NCBI RefSeq assembly: GCF_022179385.1
Contig: NZ_BPQS01000004.1
Span: 62,001 to 126,000, forward strand
DNA length: 64,000 nt
Direction of reading: 5' to 3'
From: Methylobacterium longum
GTDB taxonomy: Bacteria > Pseudomonadota > Alphaproteobacteria > Rhizobiales > Beijerinckiaceae
Below, piece after piece: positions 26,717 through 35,246 of this stretch. Under the pieces are notes generated by a model. The model saw only the letters and a list, made by a program, of their open reading frames with translations. It did no database searches and was not told the DNA's origin. The position numbers and the translations under genes were made by a program. How positions within the stretch are numbered: the first letter of the stretch is position 1; every line of letters starts with the position of its first letter.

Positions 26717-27511
26717 TCAGCGCCGCAGCCCCTGTTCCCCCTCCGGTTCGGCCTCCGGCCGCTCCGGCTCGCTCAGGACCTCGATACCATCGGCGGCGAT
26801 CTCCAGGGTCGGGCCGCGCCAGACCTCCAGGATACCGCGCACGCGCACGCGCCGGCCTTCGAGCGAGGTTGCACTCAAACCACGCGCGCGCACCATTCGC
26901 CAAGTGCGTTTCGATACGGTGACCGTGAGCGCGTCGGTGCCGCGGGGCCCGAAATCCAGATAGGTGCGGGCGCTGCGCTCGCCCACACGGCGCACGCGGC
27001 CCTCGACGATCGCGAAGCGGCCCGTGCGGTCCCGAAGCCCCGGGCCGTCGATGGCGGCGAGGACGGGCTCCCGCCACAGGCCGAGCCGACGCGCCCGCGC
27101 GGCGGATTCGACGAGGCGCAACGCGGGGCGGCAGAGCGCATCGGCCTCGCCGGCATCCGCGACGGCGAGGCCCGCCCCGATGAGGCCGCCGGCGAGATCC
27201 GCGGCGCCGTCCTCGGATTCGATATCCGCCCGCACCCGGTCCCAGCGGTCGGGCTGCCAGCGGGGCACCAGGGTGACCGGGGCGCCCCGCCATCCCTCCA
27301 GCCAAGCCCGCGCCGCCGCGGCGGCCTCCGGCGCGTCGGGCCAGCGCAGGGAGTCGAGGACCGCGCGGGTGCCCGACGCCAGGCGGATCTCGCCGCGCGG
27401 CCCGACATCCTCCAGCACGTCGCGGTGGGTCGATCCGGCCAGGCATTCCGACGCGCCGGACCGCGGCGCTCCCCGGCACGGCGCCGGCATCGCCTGCTCC
27501 GGGCGCATCAT
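26717..27511 (-). CDS. SNase-like (thermonuclease-fold) protein
   Basis: This 264-residue protein has a start at ATG 27511 or 27508. Residues 38-140 follow the staphylococcal nuclease plan (DSLRWPD, an Ala-rich helix with AWLEGW, DRWDRVRADI, a helix ending GEADALC, then ARRLGLWREP). The catalytic Arg/Glu positions are not clearly conserved, so activity is uncertain. Residues 160-240 look like an OB-type beta segment (GRFAIVEGRVRRVGE, TYLDFGPRGTDALTVTVS, RVRVRGILEVWRGPTLEI). No signal peptide is evident at the annotated start. It precedes the M48 gene by six bases. I cannot say what it binds. Confidence 0.65.
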   Translation of the reverse strand: MMRPEQAMPAPCRGAPRSGASECLAGSTHRDVLEDVGPRGEIRLASGTRAVLDSLRWPDAPEAAAAARAWLEGWRGAPVTLVPRWQPDRWDRVRADIESEDGAADLAGGLIGAGLAVADAGEADALCRPALRLVESAARARRLGLWREPVLAAIDGPGLRDRTGRFAIVEGRVRRVGERSARTYLDFGPRGTDALTVTVSKRTWRMVRARGLSATSLEGRRVRVRGILEVWRGPTLEIAADGIEVLSEPERPEAEPEGEQGLRR

Positions 27512-27606
27512 GCGCGGGACGCCCGCATCGTCCAGCCGGCCTTCGACCAGGACGTACCCGGGCGCGGTTGGCCTGCGGCGGGGAGGGTGCTATGCAGCGG
27601 ACGGTC

Positions 27607-27937
27607 GTCTCCGTAGCTCAGCTGGACAGAGCACAGGTTTCCTAAACAGGTTCAATTGGGCGCCGCGCTGGGAAACCGCGCGGCGGATCCGCTCAAAGTC
27701 GGGGAAAGCTCCAGGCACCGGTGCTGTGACGCCCGGGACCCTGCCGATCCCGAGCCAAGCCCGCCCTCCGCGGGAAGGTGTAGAGACTAGACGGGCGGCA
27801 CCTACCGGCCGGGCGCGAGCCCCGCCCACGGTGAAGGGATAGTCCAGACCACGAACGCGTCCCGCTCGGGCGCGGCGGCGAAAGCCGAAGTGGTATGAAA
27901 CCTGGGGTCGCAGGTTCGAGCCCTGCCGGGGACACCA
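27607..27937 (+). tRNA. tRNA-Arg(CCU), interrupted by a group I intron
   Basis: The exons are 27607-27643 and 27898-27937. Joined, they make a 77-nt tRNA. It has a 7-bp acceptor stem (GTCTCCG with CGGGGAC, one G-T pair), D arm GCTC/GAGC, and an anticodon arm CAGGT-TTCCTAA-ACCTG with anticodon CCT. The T arm is GCAGG-TTCGAGC-CCTGC, with discriminator A and an encoded CCA at 27935-27937. The break falls right after the last anticodon base. The gene decodes AGG arginine codons, which are rare in this GC-rich genome. Insertion in this tRNA at this place matches the well-known Agrobacterium case. Confidence 0.95.
27644..27897 (+). ncRNA. Group I intron (IC3-like) within tRNA-Arg(CCU)
   Basis: This is a 254-nt self-splicing intron without an open reading frame of note. 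The internal guide GGGAAACC (27670-27677) pairs over eight bases with the exon end GGTTTCCT (27636-27643), placing the required U-G wobble exactly at the 5' splice site. P7 forms from GACTA (27785-27789) and TAGTC (27840-27844). Core strings AGCCAAGC, GGTGTAGAGACTAGACGG and GTGAAGGGATAGTCC match the Azoarcus tRNA-Ile and Agrobacterium tRNA-Arg introns as I know them. The last base is G27897, as group I introns require. No homing endonuclease is encoded, so it is probably inherited with the tRNA rather than mobile. Confidence 0.93.
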
Positions 27938-28061
27938 CACCTCCTTCTTGTGATTGCCCCCGCCCCGGCGGCGCGGGAAATCGTTCACCGTGCCGCGCCC
28001 GCGCCGGTGACAAGGCCCCTGTGCGGCGCTAAGCTTTGCCAGAGGGAATCACTGCACGGGG

Positions 28062-28484
28062 GTGGACGAGCTCTTCATGGCGGGTCAGAAAACCGATCAG
28101 CGCGACGTCTATGTCGGGCAGCGCATCGCCGAGCAGCGACGCAAGGCGTCCCTCACGCAACGCCGCGTCGCGCAGAGCTTCGGTATGTCTGCGGCTCAGC
28201 TACAGAAATATGAGAAGGGCACGAACCGGATCAGTGCCGTCCACCTCGACATCTTCTCCCGGATGACCGGCGTGCCGATGGATTATTTCTTCAAGGGCAT
28301 GCCGCGCAGCGACGACTTCGTCGCGCCGGGCTTCAGCGAGCCGGATCAGCCCACCCTCGGCGAGGGGAGCCTGAAGGGTTTGGCCGAGATCGTCGGGCGG
28401 CACATCATGGAGAACTTCTCCGAGGAGGCCCGCCGGGATGTGGCGGCCGCGATCCGCGCGCTGGAGAGCAAGCTCAGCGGCTGA
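28062..28484 (+). CDS. XRE family helix-turn-helix regulator
   Basis: This 140-residue protein has an HTH of Cro/cI type: VGQRIAEQRRKASLTQRRVA, then SFGMSAAQLQKYEKGTNRIS, then LDIFSRMTGVPMDYFFKG. The C-terminal part (EIVGRHIMENFSEEARRDVAAAIRALES) is helical. The start is GTG 28062 or ATG 28077; the latter has GGACGAG at 28064-28070 and gives MAGQKTDQ. This gene precedes metK in many Hyphomicrobiales, so it may regulate methionine or SAM-related genes, but no binding site is known to me. It is 178 bases before metK, separated by a structured RNA element. Confidence 0.9.
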   Translation: MDELFMAGQKTDQRDVYVGQRIAEQRRKASLTQRRVAQSFGMSAAQLQKYEKGTNRISAVHLDIFSRMTGVPMDYFFKGMPRSDDFVAPGFSEPDQPTLGEGSLKGLAEIVGRHIMENFSEEARRDVAAAIRALESKLSG

Positions 28485-28563
28485 CGGTCCGCGCCCCTCC
28501 CGGGTGAGCCGGGCGATTTCCCAACCGGTTTGTTCGTTTTAACGGAATCGTCCGGTGCTCCGC

Positions 28564-28636
28564 CTTGACCCTGGTGGGGCTGGGTGCGAGAACCCCGACC
28601 CCATGAAGGGTCAAACGCCGTGATCACACCGGCGTG
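28564..28636 (+). ncRNA. Structured leader RNA upstream of metK (candidate cis-regulator)
   Basis: Two abutting helices lie in the 178-nt gap before metK. Helix 1 pairs TTGACCCT (28565-28572) with AGGGTCAA (28607-28614). It continues internally with GGGG (28576-28579)/CCCC (28599-28602), then C28580-G28597 and GGGT (28582-28585)/ACCC (28592-28595), closing on the hexaloop GCGAGA. Helix 2 pairs ACGCCG (28615-28620) with CGGCGT (28630-28635), with a 9-nt loop. There is no T-run, so it is not a plain terminator. It does not match the SAM-I, SAM-II or SAM/SAH consensus I know. Its place suggests a SAM-responsive or ribosomal control element. Confidence 0.5.
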
Positions 28637-28662
28637 CCTGTGAAGCCGGGGCCGTCCGTCCG

Positions 28663-29841
28663 ATGCCGCGTTCCAATTACCTCTTCACCAGCGAATCCGT
28701 GTCCGAGGGGCATCCCGACAAGGTCTGCGACCGGATTTCCGACACGGTGGTCGACGCGTATCTGTCGGCGATGCCCGAGGCGCGCCTCGGCGTCGAGACG
28801 CTCGCTACCACCAATCGGATCGTCATCGCCGGCGAGGTGCGCGGCCCTGATTCGGTGACCTTCAAGGACCTCGAGGCCCTAACGCGCGAGGCCGTGAGGG
28901 ACATCGGCTACGAGCAGTCGGGCTTCCACTGGAAGAACAACGACGTCGCCATCCACCTGCACGCCCAGTCGGCCGATATCGCCCAGGGCGTCGACGCCGC
29001 CGGCAACAAGGACGAAGGCGCGGGCGATCAGGGCATCATGTTCGGCTACGCGGCCGACGAGACCCCCGAGCTGATGCCGGCGCCGATCTTCTACGCTCAC
29101 AAGATCCTCAAGGACCTCGCCGACGCCCGCAAGGCGAAGCAGGGCGAGGCCGCCAAGCTTGGCCCCGACGCCAAGAGCCAGGTCACGGTCCGCTACGAGA
29201 ACGGCCGCCCGGTCGAGGTCACCCAGATCGTGCTCTCGACCCAGCACCTCGACGAGTCCCTCGACTCGGCCGACGTGCGCGCCATCGTCGAGCCCTATAT
29301 CCGCAAGGCCCTGCCGGAGGGCTGGGTGAACGAGGGCACCGCTTGGCACGTCAACCCGACCGGCAAGTTCGTGATCGGCGGCCCGGACGGCGATGCCGGC
29401 CTCACCGGCCGCAAGATCATCGTGGACACCTACGGCGGCGCGGCGCCCCACGGCGGCGGCGCCTTCTCGGGCAAGGATCCGACGAAGGTCGACCGCTCGG
29501 CAGCCTATGCGGCGCGTTACCTCGCCAAGAACGTCGTGGCCGCCGGCCTCGCCCGCCGCGCCACGATCCAGCTCGCCTACGCGATCGGCGTCTCGAAGCC
29601 GCTCTCGATCTACGTGGACCTGCACGGCACCGGGAACGTGGACGAGGCCCGGCTCGAGGCTGTTCTGATGGACGCCCTGGACCTCTCGCCCCGCGGCATC
29701 CGCACGGCGCTGAGCCTCAACAAGCCGATCTACGCGCGGACCTCGGCCTACGGCCATTTCGGCCGCGCGCCGGAGGCCGATGGCGGCTTCTCCTGGGAGC
29801 GTACCGACCTCGCCGACAAGCTGAAGTCGGCGCTGGCCTGA
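28663..29841 (+). CDS. metK: S-adenosylmethionine synthetase
   Basis: This 392-residue cytoplasmic enzyme makes S-adenosylmethionine from methionine and ATP. Motifs: [10 protein letters not shown] near residue 15 (ATP phosphates and metal), [12 protein letters not shown] near residue 120 (adenine/methionine site), and the phosphate loop [16 protein letters not shown] near residue 265. It resembles the alphaproteobacterial MetK type, whose length is close to 390. The order XRE-metK-trmB is conserved in the order. Only a weak ribosome site precedes ATG 28663, which fits translational control by the structured leader just upstream. Confidence 0.97.
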   Translation: MPRSNYLFTSESVSEGHPDKVCDRISDTVVDAYLSAMPEARLGVETLATTNRIVIAGEVRGPDSVTFKDLEALTREAVRDIGYEQSGFHWKNNDVAIHLHAQSADIAQGVDAAGNKDEGAGDQGIMFGYAADETPELMPAPIFYAHKILKDLADARKAKQGEAAKLGPDAKSQVTVRYENGRPVEVTQIVLSTQHLDESLDSADVRAIVEPYIRKALPEGWVNEGTAWHVNPTGKFVIGGPDGDAGLTGRKIIVDTYGGAAPHGGGAFSGKDPTKVDRSAAYAARYLAKNVVAAGLARRATIQLAYAIGVSKPLSIYVDLHGTGNVDEARLEAVLMDALDLSPRGIRTALSLNKPIYARTSAYGHFGRAPEADGGFSWERTDLADKLKSALA

Positions 29842-30229
29842 GGGCAGTGGTCGCGTCGGGCCGTCCCGGACCCGCCTGACGGGTTTGAGGATGGCGGGAC
29901 GCGCAGGCGTCCACCCGTCCTCGGCTCGGTCCCGGGGCCGGGGCAGCCGCGGCGCGGCCTCCTCGGCTGACGGACATGCCATCCGAGAGGGGCCGGACTG
30001 CGGCTCCGGTTCGGAGGCGGGATCGAGCTGAGGGATGCCCTCTTCTTACGGGCCTGCGCAGCCGCGTCCCGACACGGGCGCGCCCGCACTCCGTGTTCGA
30101 ACAGCGATCTCCGTTTCCGGGCCGGCCATCGGTGCCCCGGAATGACGGCGCGAGACACCGGCACGGGACGCAGGTCCCCCGCCGCGGAGCAACCCCGCTT
30201 GAGATGCGCAAGCCCTTCGACGGCGCCCC
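29842..30229. other. Intergenic region between metK and trmB
   Basis: There are 388 bases without a gene. A short hairpin (ACCCG at 29870-29874 with CGGGT at 29880-29884, followed by TTGAGG) may be a weak metK terminator. I see nothing else of structure; the open frames on both strands are shadow-like. Confidence 0.45.
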
Positions 30230-30970
30230 GTGACCATGTCTGACCTTTCTGGACCCGCCGCACCGACGGCCGAGGAGCCGGAGCGCGCCTTCTTCGGGCG
30301 GCGCAAGGGCAAGCGCCTGCGCGGCCAGCAGGAGCGGCGGCTCGCCGACCTGCTGCCGGCCCTGCGGGTCGACCTGCCGCCGGACGACCGGCCCCTCGAC
30401 CCGCGCACGCTCTTCCCGGACCTGACGGCCGCGCCCGAGGCGATCTGGCTGGAGATCGGCTTCGGCGGCGGCGAGCATCTCGCGGCCCAGGCGGAGGCTC
30501 ATCCCGGGATCGGCTTCATCGGGGCCGAGCCGTTCGTCAACGGCGTGGTCAAGCTGCTGGCCGCGATCGAGGAGCGGGGCCTGCGCAACATCCGCATTCG
30601 CGACGAGGACGTCACCGCCCTGCTGGCGCGGCTGCCGGATGCCAGCCTGGAGCGGATCTACCTGCTCTACCCCGACCCCTGGCCCAAGCGGCGCCAGCGC
30701 AAGCGCCGCTTCGTCTCGGAGGGCACGCTGGCCGAGTTCGGCCGGGTCTTGAAGGATGGCGGCCTGTTCCGCTTCGCCAGCGACATCGACGACTATGCCG
30801 GCTGGACGCTGGCACGGGCGGCGCGCTGCCCGACCTTGCGATGGACCGCGCGGAGCGTCCGGGATTGGACGCAGCCATTCCCGGGCTGGCCCGGCACGCG
30901 CTACGAGGCCAAGGCGCTGGAGGCGGGACGGCGTCCGACCTACCTGGACTTCGTCCGGCTGCCGCGGTGA
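30230..30970 (+). CDS. trmB: tRNA (guanine-N7-)-methyltransferase
   Basis: This 246-residue SAM-dependent enzyme methylates N7 of G46 in the variable loop of tRNAs. It has motif I LEIGFGGGEHLAAQA and the family signature LLYPDPWPKRRQRKRRF, with the catalytic Asp in PDPWPK. The N-terminal extension is basic and helps tRNA binding. The start is GTG 30230 or ATG 30236. It consumes the product of metK, its upstream neighbour, and this pairing is conserved in Hyphomicrobiales. Confidence 0.95.
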   Translation: MTMSDLSGPAAPTAEEPERAFFGRRKGKRLRGQQERRLADLLPALRVDLPPDDRPLDPRTLFPDLTAAPEAIWLEIGFGGGEHLAAQAEAHPGIGFIGAEPFVNGVVKLLAAIEERGLRNIRIRDEDVTALLARLPDASLERIYLLYPDPWPKRRQRKRRFVSEGTLAEFGRVLKDGGLFRFASDIDDYAGWTLARAARCPTLRWTARSVRDWTQPFPGWPGTRYEAKALEAGRRPTYLDFVRLPR

Positions 30971-31124
30971 GCGCGGGCGGGCCGGGCGCCGCAACCCGGC
31001 GGAACGCCTTGCAACAGTCACGCTCGAAGGCCATCCTGATACGCCGTCGCGGTCCCGGATCGCGCCGGGGGAGAGGGCTCACTCCTGCGGGGGCGCGCCG
31101 TGGCGCGTTCGAGGGTTCTTCCGA

Positions 31125-32840
31125 GTGAATGAGCGGGTGGGTCAGGATCCGGCGGCGCACGATCCGTATCGCACCGGCTTCGACGATGCCGCGATCGGCC
31201 TCGTCGTGCTGTCGGCCGACGAGACCGTCATCGTCGCCGCGAACCGGTCCCTCCATGATCTGGTCGGCTGGGCGCCGGGAACGCTGGCCGGGCGTCCGAC
31301 CGCCGAACTCCTCAACGAGGGTCCCGAGGGCCTCCGCGACGGCCTCCAGTTCTGGCGCCGGGCCGACGGTAGTCCCCTCGACGTGCGGGTGCGCCGCTCC
31401 GGTACGACCCTCGTGGTCGAATCCGTCGACGTGGATGCGGCGGCCCATTCCGAGGCGAACCGGGAGGCGCTCGCGACCGCCGGGCTCGGGGAGTGGCGCT
31501 GGGACCGGGCGACGGGCCTGCTCACCCTGTCGCGGCGCGCGGCCCGCATCCTGGGCCGGCCGCCGGGCCGCTCCGTGTCGTGGGACGAGCTGAAGACCGG
31601 ACTGTCGGACCCGGAGCTCGCCCGCCTGAGAGCGGTCATCGCCGAGGCCGCCGCCGGCCGCGAGCCCTACGGGTTCGACACGCCCACGACGGTGGCCGGG
31701 CGCACGGTGATCCTGCGGGTGCGCGGGCAGGCTGTGCCGGGTCCGGACGGCGCGCCCGCCAGCATGGTCGGCGTCGTTCAGGACATCACGACCCGGGTCG
31801 AGGCCCGGGACGAGATCCTGTCCCGCGATCAGCGCCTGCGGGTCGCCACCACGATCGCCAAGCTTGGCATCTTCGAATGGCACATGCTCGAGGATCAGGC
31901 GATCTGGGAGAACGAGCACATGTACGAGATCTTCGGGCATGCGCCCGAGGACGGCACGATCGGCAAGACCGAGTTCCTCAACGACATCCTCCACCCGGAC
32001 GACCGTGCCGCGGTCCGCCGGGCGATCTCCACGGCGCTGCGGGAGGACGGGATCCTGTACATCGGCGGCCGCGTCCGGCGCAAGTCGGACGGGGCGTGGC
32101 GGACGATCGACATGGCAGGCCGGTTCGAGCGCGACGCCCCCGGGCGGCTGCCGCGCCGCCTGATCGGCGTGGTGGCGGACGTGACCGACCGGCGCCGCGC
32201 GGAGGAGCGCCAGAGCCTGCTGATCCGCGAACTGCACCACCGGGTGAAGAACACCCTCGCCACCGTCCAGGCGATCGTGGGTTCCACGGCGCGCACGGCG
32301 TCCAGCATCGAGAGCTTCTACGAGGCCTTCGTCGGCCGGATCAAATCGCTCGCCCACACCCACTCGGTCCTGACCGAGGATACGTGGCAGACGGCCTCGC
32401 TGGCCAACCTCCTGCTCAACGAGCTGAAGCCCTACGCGGAGGTGGCGCCGGACGGCGCCGCCGAGGGCCGCATCAGCCTCGACGGGCCGGCGATCGACCT
32501 GCCTTCCGAGGTCGCGGTGCCGATCGGGATGGCGATTCACGAACTCACCACCAACGCCGCCAAGTACGGGGCGCTGTCGAACCGCACCGGGCGCGTCGCG
32601 GTGGAATGGTCCCTGGAACCGGGCGGGCCGGCCGGGATCCTGCGCTTCTCCTGGCGCGAGACCGGCGGTCCCCCGGTGGAGCCGCCGAGCCGCCAGGGCT
32701 TCGGCTCGCGCCTGCTGCAGCGGGTTCTGATCACGCAGGTCCAGGCCGAGGTGACGACCGATTACGCCCCCGGCGGCTTCGCCCTGACCATGCGGGCGCC
32801 GATCCCTCCGCGCAACGACAGCCTCAACCCGCTGGTGTGA
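31125..32840 (+). CDS. HWE-family sensor histidine kinase with PAS domains
   Basis: This 571-residue protein starts at GTG 31125 with GAGGG at 31110-31114; the frame is open upstream but overlaps trmB. It has no transmembrane segment, so it is a cytoplasmic sensor. There are three PAS-type regions: about 14-85 (GLVVLSADETVIVAANRSL), 110-225 and 235-360 (LGIFEWHMLEDQAIWENEHM). The phospho-acceptor is in LIRELHHRVKNTLATVQAI. The catalytic domain has the N-box ELTTNAAKYGAL and the SWRETGGP tract that marks HWE kinases. No response regulator is adjacent. In alphaproteobacteria such kinases often feed the general stress response or light signalling; the signal here is unknown. Confidence 0.9.
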   Translation: MNERVGQDPAAHDPYRTGFDDAAIGLVVLSADETVIVAANRSLHDLVGWAPGTLAGRPTAELLNEGPEGLRDGLQFWRRADGSPLDVRVRRSGTTLVVESVDVDAAAHSEANREALATAGLGEWRWDRATGLLTLSRRAARILGRPPGRSVSWDELKTGLSDPELARLRAVIAEAAAGREPYGFDTPTTVAGRTVILRVRGQAVPGPDGAPASMVGVVQDITTRVEARDEILSRDQRLRVATTIAKLGIFEWHMLEDQAIWENEHMYEIFGHAPEDGTIGKTEFLNDILHPDDRAAVRRAISTALREDGILYIGGRVRRKSDGAWRTIDMAGRFERDAPGRLPRRLIGVVADVTDRRRAEERQSLLIRELHHRVKNTLATVQAIVGSTARTASSIESFYEAFVGRIKSLAHTHSVLTEDTWQTASLANLLLNELKPYAEVAPDGAAEGRISLDGPAIDLPSEVAVPIGMAIHELTTNAAKYGALSNRTGRVAVEWSLEPGGPAGILRFSWRETGGPPVEPPSRQGFGSRLLQRVLITQVQAEVTTDYAPGGFALTMRAPIPPRNDSLNPLV

Positions 32841-33035
32841 GCCGGGTTCGCGAGCGCGGGCTTCGGTTCGGCCGCCGTCCCTGCCAACGCTGATTTCGAG
32901 GTGCCGCGGCAGCGGGCCTCGAAGGAGGGCGCGGCCGGCCGCGCGATCCCCGGCGGGTTCCGTCGAGGCCTGCGCGGCGGCACCTCGGGGTGAGGGCGGG
33001 GGCTGGAGGGCCGCCCGCCCGAGACGTCGGTGTCG

Positions 33036-33911
33036 TCAGGCGGCGCCGCGGGTCCCGGCTTCGCCGCCGCCGTCCACGAACGCCTTGAGTTCGTCGAGCG
33101 ACGCGAAGGTGAAGCGGCCCTGCGGCGTCTCGGCCTCGATCGAGCCGTCCTCGAACATCACGTAGGTGTTGCCGCCCGAGGCGTAGCGCCCGACCACGGT
33201 GCGCGTCACCGGTTTCGGGGTCGGATCGGGCACCGGGTCGAGGCTCGAACGCAGTGGCGGGGCCTTCGATCCCGGCTGACCTTCGGGCGCGGCGAACAGA
33301 TCGTCGTCCGACGCGATGGCGCTCGGGGGCATCGACGCCTCAGGCCGGGCCTCGCCGACCGGGTCACGCGCGACGGGCGCCGGGACCGGCAATTCCGGCT
33401 CCGTCCGAAGGGGCTTGGTCAAGACCGGCATGGATGAAGTCGACGGGGATGAGGCCGGTTGGGGAGACGCCGACGGGGATGACGGGGAGCGCGCGGGGGC
33501 CGAAACGGGTTCGCGCGGACCGTCCACCCGCGGCTCCAGGCTCGGATCGAGCCGCGACCGATCGGGATCGAAGGGCGGCTCCACCACCGGCGGGACGAGG
33601 AAGGCGGGGGCAGCGGGCAGAACCGGCGGCAACCGGGTCCGGCCCTCGTGGGCGGATCCCGCGTCGGCCTCCGGTGCGCGCACCGCGGGATTCCGCCCGA
33701 TCGCCCGCTCGACCTTGCGGAAAGCGAGGGTGAGCACGCCGAGCCCGAACAGCACCGCGCCGGACGAGGCCGCCACGGAGCCGGCGATCACCATCGCCAA
33801 TCCGCTCTCCAGGCGTACATACGGGAAGCCCTGGATCACGGCGGCGCAGCCCCCGATGACCATGGCGGCGGCGAGCGCGAACAGCGCAGCGATCATGATA
33901 CTCTCTAGCAC
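33036..33911 (-). CDS. Pro/Ser-rich membrane-anchored protein of unknown function
   Basis: This 291-residue protein starts at ATG 33911 or 33896. Two transmembrane helices lie at about residues 5-27 and 38-63. A long disordered linker (about 85-225) follows, rich in Pro, Ser and Ala, with a run such as RSPSSPSASPQPASSPSTSS. The C-terminus holds a compact segment RYASGGNTYVMFEDGSIEAE followed by RFTFASLDELKAFVDGG, which looks like a small folded domain. The topology suggests a membrane-tethered cytoplasmic or periplasmic domain on a flexible arm. I do not recognise a named family. Confidence 0.7.
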   Translation of the reverse strand: MLESIMIAALFALAAAMVIGGCAAVIQGFPYVRLESGLAMVIAGSVAASSGAVLFGLGVLTLAFRKVERAIGRNPAVRAPEADAGSAHEGRTRLPPVLPAAPAFLVPPVVEPPFDPDRSRLDPSLEPRVDGPREPVSAPARSPSSPSASPQPASSPSTSSMPVLTKPLRTEPELPVPAPVARDPVGEARPEASMPPSAIASDDDLFAAPEGQPGSKAPPLRSSLDPVPDPTPKPVTRTVVGRYASGGNTYVMFEDGSIEAETPQGRFTFASLDELKAFVDGGGEAGTRGAA

Positions 33912-34220
33912 GGGCCGGCTAACCGCCGGCGCTCAAGGCGGGGCGCACAGTAAGGCCTAGCCGCCATATTGCAAAACAGCGTCGTGATCGCACCCGGGAT
34001 ACCGGATATCAACGATTATCCGCCGGGCGAACCCGGGGCGGGCCGTTCCGCCGGCGTCTCGACGTGCCGCTCGGCGATCCGGCCCGATATCCCGCGACTT
34101 CGCGCGTGGTCGGGCCGGAACGGCGTTGCCGTCCCGCGGCCCCCGACTTACCTAGCGGGCACTCGACTCGGGTCCCCAGCCGGGGACGAGGCCGCCCCCT
34201 GCTAAGCGGAGACAGACGCC

Positions 34221-34820
34221 ATGACCTTCACCCTGCCGGAACTGCCCTACGCCTACGACGCGCTCGGGCCGTACATGTCGAAGGAGACTCTCGAGTTTCA
34301 CCACGACAAGCACCACAAGGCCTATGTCGACACGGGCAACAAGCTGCTTGAGGGCACGGATCTCCAGGGCAAGAGCGTCGAGGAGATCGTCAAGGCCGCC
34401 TACAACACCAATCAGCCGCTCTTCAACAATGCCGGCCAGCACTACAACCACATCCACTTCTGGCAGTGGATGAAGCCGAACGGCGGCGGCGCGATCCCGG
34501 GCGCGCTCGCCAAGAAGATCGATGAGGATCTCGGCGGCGCCGAGAAGTTCAAGGCGGACTTCATCCAGGCGGGCATCGGCCAGTTCGGCTCCGGATGGGC
34601 GTGGCTCGCCGTCAAGGACGGCAAGCTCGCGATCATGAAGACCCCCAACGGCGAGAACCCGCTGGTCCACGGCGCCAAGCCGATCCTGGGCGTCGACGTG
34701 TGGGAGCACTCCTACTACATCGACTACCGCAACCGCCGCCCCGACTACCTCAAGGCCTTCATCGAGAACCTCGTGAACTGGGAGCACGTGGAGAAGATGT
34801 ACGCCGAGGCGAACGCCTGA
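34221..34820 (+). CDS. sodB: Superoxide dismutase, Fe/Mn type (probably iron)
   Basis: This 199-residue enzyme dismutates superoxide to oxygen and peroxide. Metal ligands are visible: His in LEFHHDKHHKAYVD, His in NAGQHYNHIHFW, and Asp and His in VDVWEHSYYIDYRN. The Gln in NAGQHYNH suggests the iron-type second sphere. No signal peptide is present, so it is cytoplasmic. It stands alone, with a strong hairpin after its stop. Confidence 0.96.
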   Translation: MTFTLPELPYAYDALGPYMSKETLEFHHDKHHKAYVDTGNKLLEGTDLQGKSVEEIVKAAYNTNQPLFNNAGQHYNHIHFWQWMKPNGGGAIPGALAKKIDEDLGGAEKFKADFIQAGIGQFGSGWAWLAVKDGKLAIMKTPNGENPLVHGAKPILGVDVWEHSYYIDYRNRRPDYLKAFIENLVNWEHVEKMYAEANA

Positions 34821-34832
34821 GGCGTCTCCGCC

Positions 34833-34861
34833 GGTGCCGCGGGCGCTGTGTCCGCGGCACC
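34833..34861 (+). terminator. Hairpin after sodB
   Basis: A perfect 9-bp stem, GTGCCGCGG (34834-34842) with CCGCGGCAC (34852-34860), plus one more G-C pair, begins 13 bases after the sodB stop. The sequence after it (CCTTGAG) has only a token T-run, so it may block exonucleases as much as terminate. Confidence 0.5.
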
Positions 34862-35246
34862 CTTGAGATGGCCGACGAAACCGGCTCTTGATGCGCCCGA
34901 CGCCGGACGACCCGGTGCAAAAGGGTCCGGCTATTTTCTTCCAGCGCGACGATACCCTCTTCACGCTCTCCCCCCGCCGCGGGGGCGGGCGGCCCCTGCC
35001 TCGGCAGGGGTCGGGCCGGGCTGAAATCCCCGACGGGGGGAGCCCGGCTCCAGGGTGTGGTGCCGCCTCCCTGAGCGCCGGTGCGCCTTCCGGCACCGTC
35101 GCTCCCCGCTCCCGACCGGCTTCGCAGGCCCTTCGGCCCGGCAGCGAGACGAAGGGGAGGCGCGGGGCGGGTCGTTCCGATCGCTCGGCCTCGGATCTTT
35201 CCGAAGCCCGGCAAGGCGGATCGCCACCGTCCGGGCGGCGTGTCCC
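34862..35246. repeat. Hairpin-rich intergenic cluster between sodB and murJ
   Basis: This 385-base stretch has several strong inverted repeats in a row. One is CCCCTGC (34993-34999)/GCAGGGG (35004-35010) with a 4-base loop. Another is GCCGGGCT (35015-35022)/AGCCCGGC (35041-35048), with a CCCC/GGGG helix nested inside. A third, near 35080-35105, is built on CGGTGC/GCACCG. No believable gene lies here. The layout resembles an interspersed REP/BIME-like element, but only one copy is visible in the window. Confidence 0.4.

Noticed and set aside
25242-27479. 745-codon frame as a fused SNase-M48 protein
   Set aside because: The lipoprotein signal at 26711 marks the real start, and the upstream half is the shadow of the SNase-like gene in another frame.
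28485-28662. SAM-II or SAM/SAH riboswitch before metK
   Set aside because: The conserved strings and pseudoknot layout of those classes as I know them are not there. I report the element only as an unassigned structured RNA.
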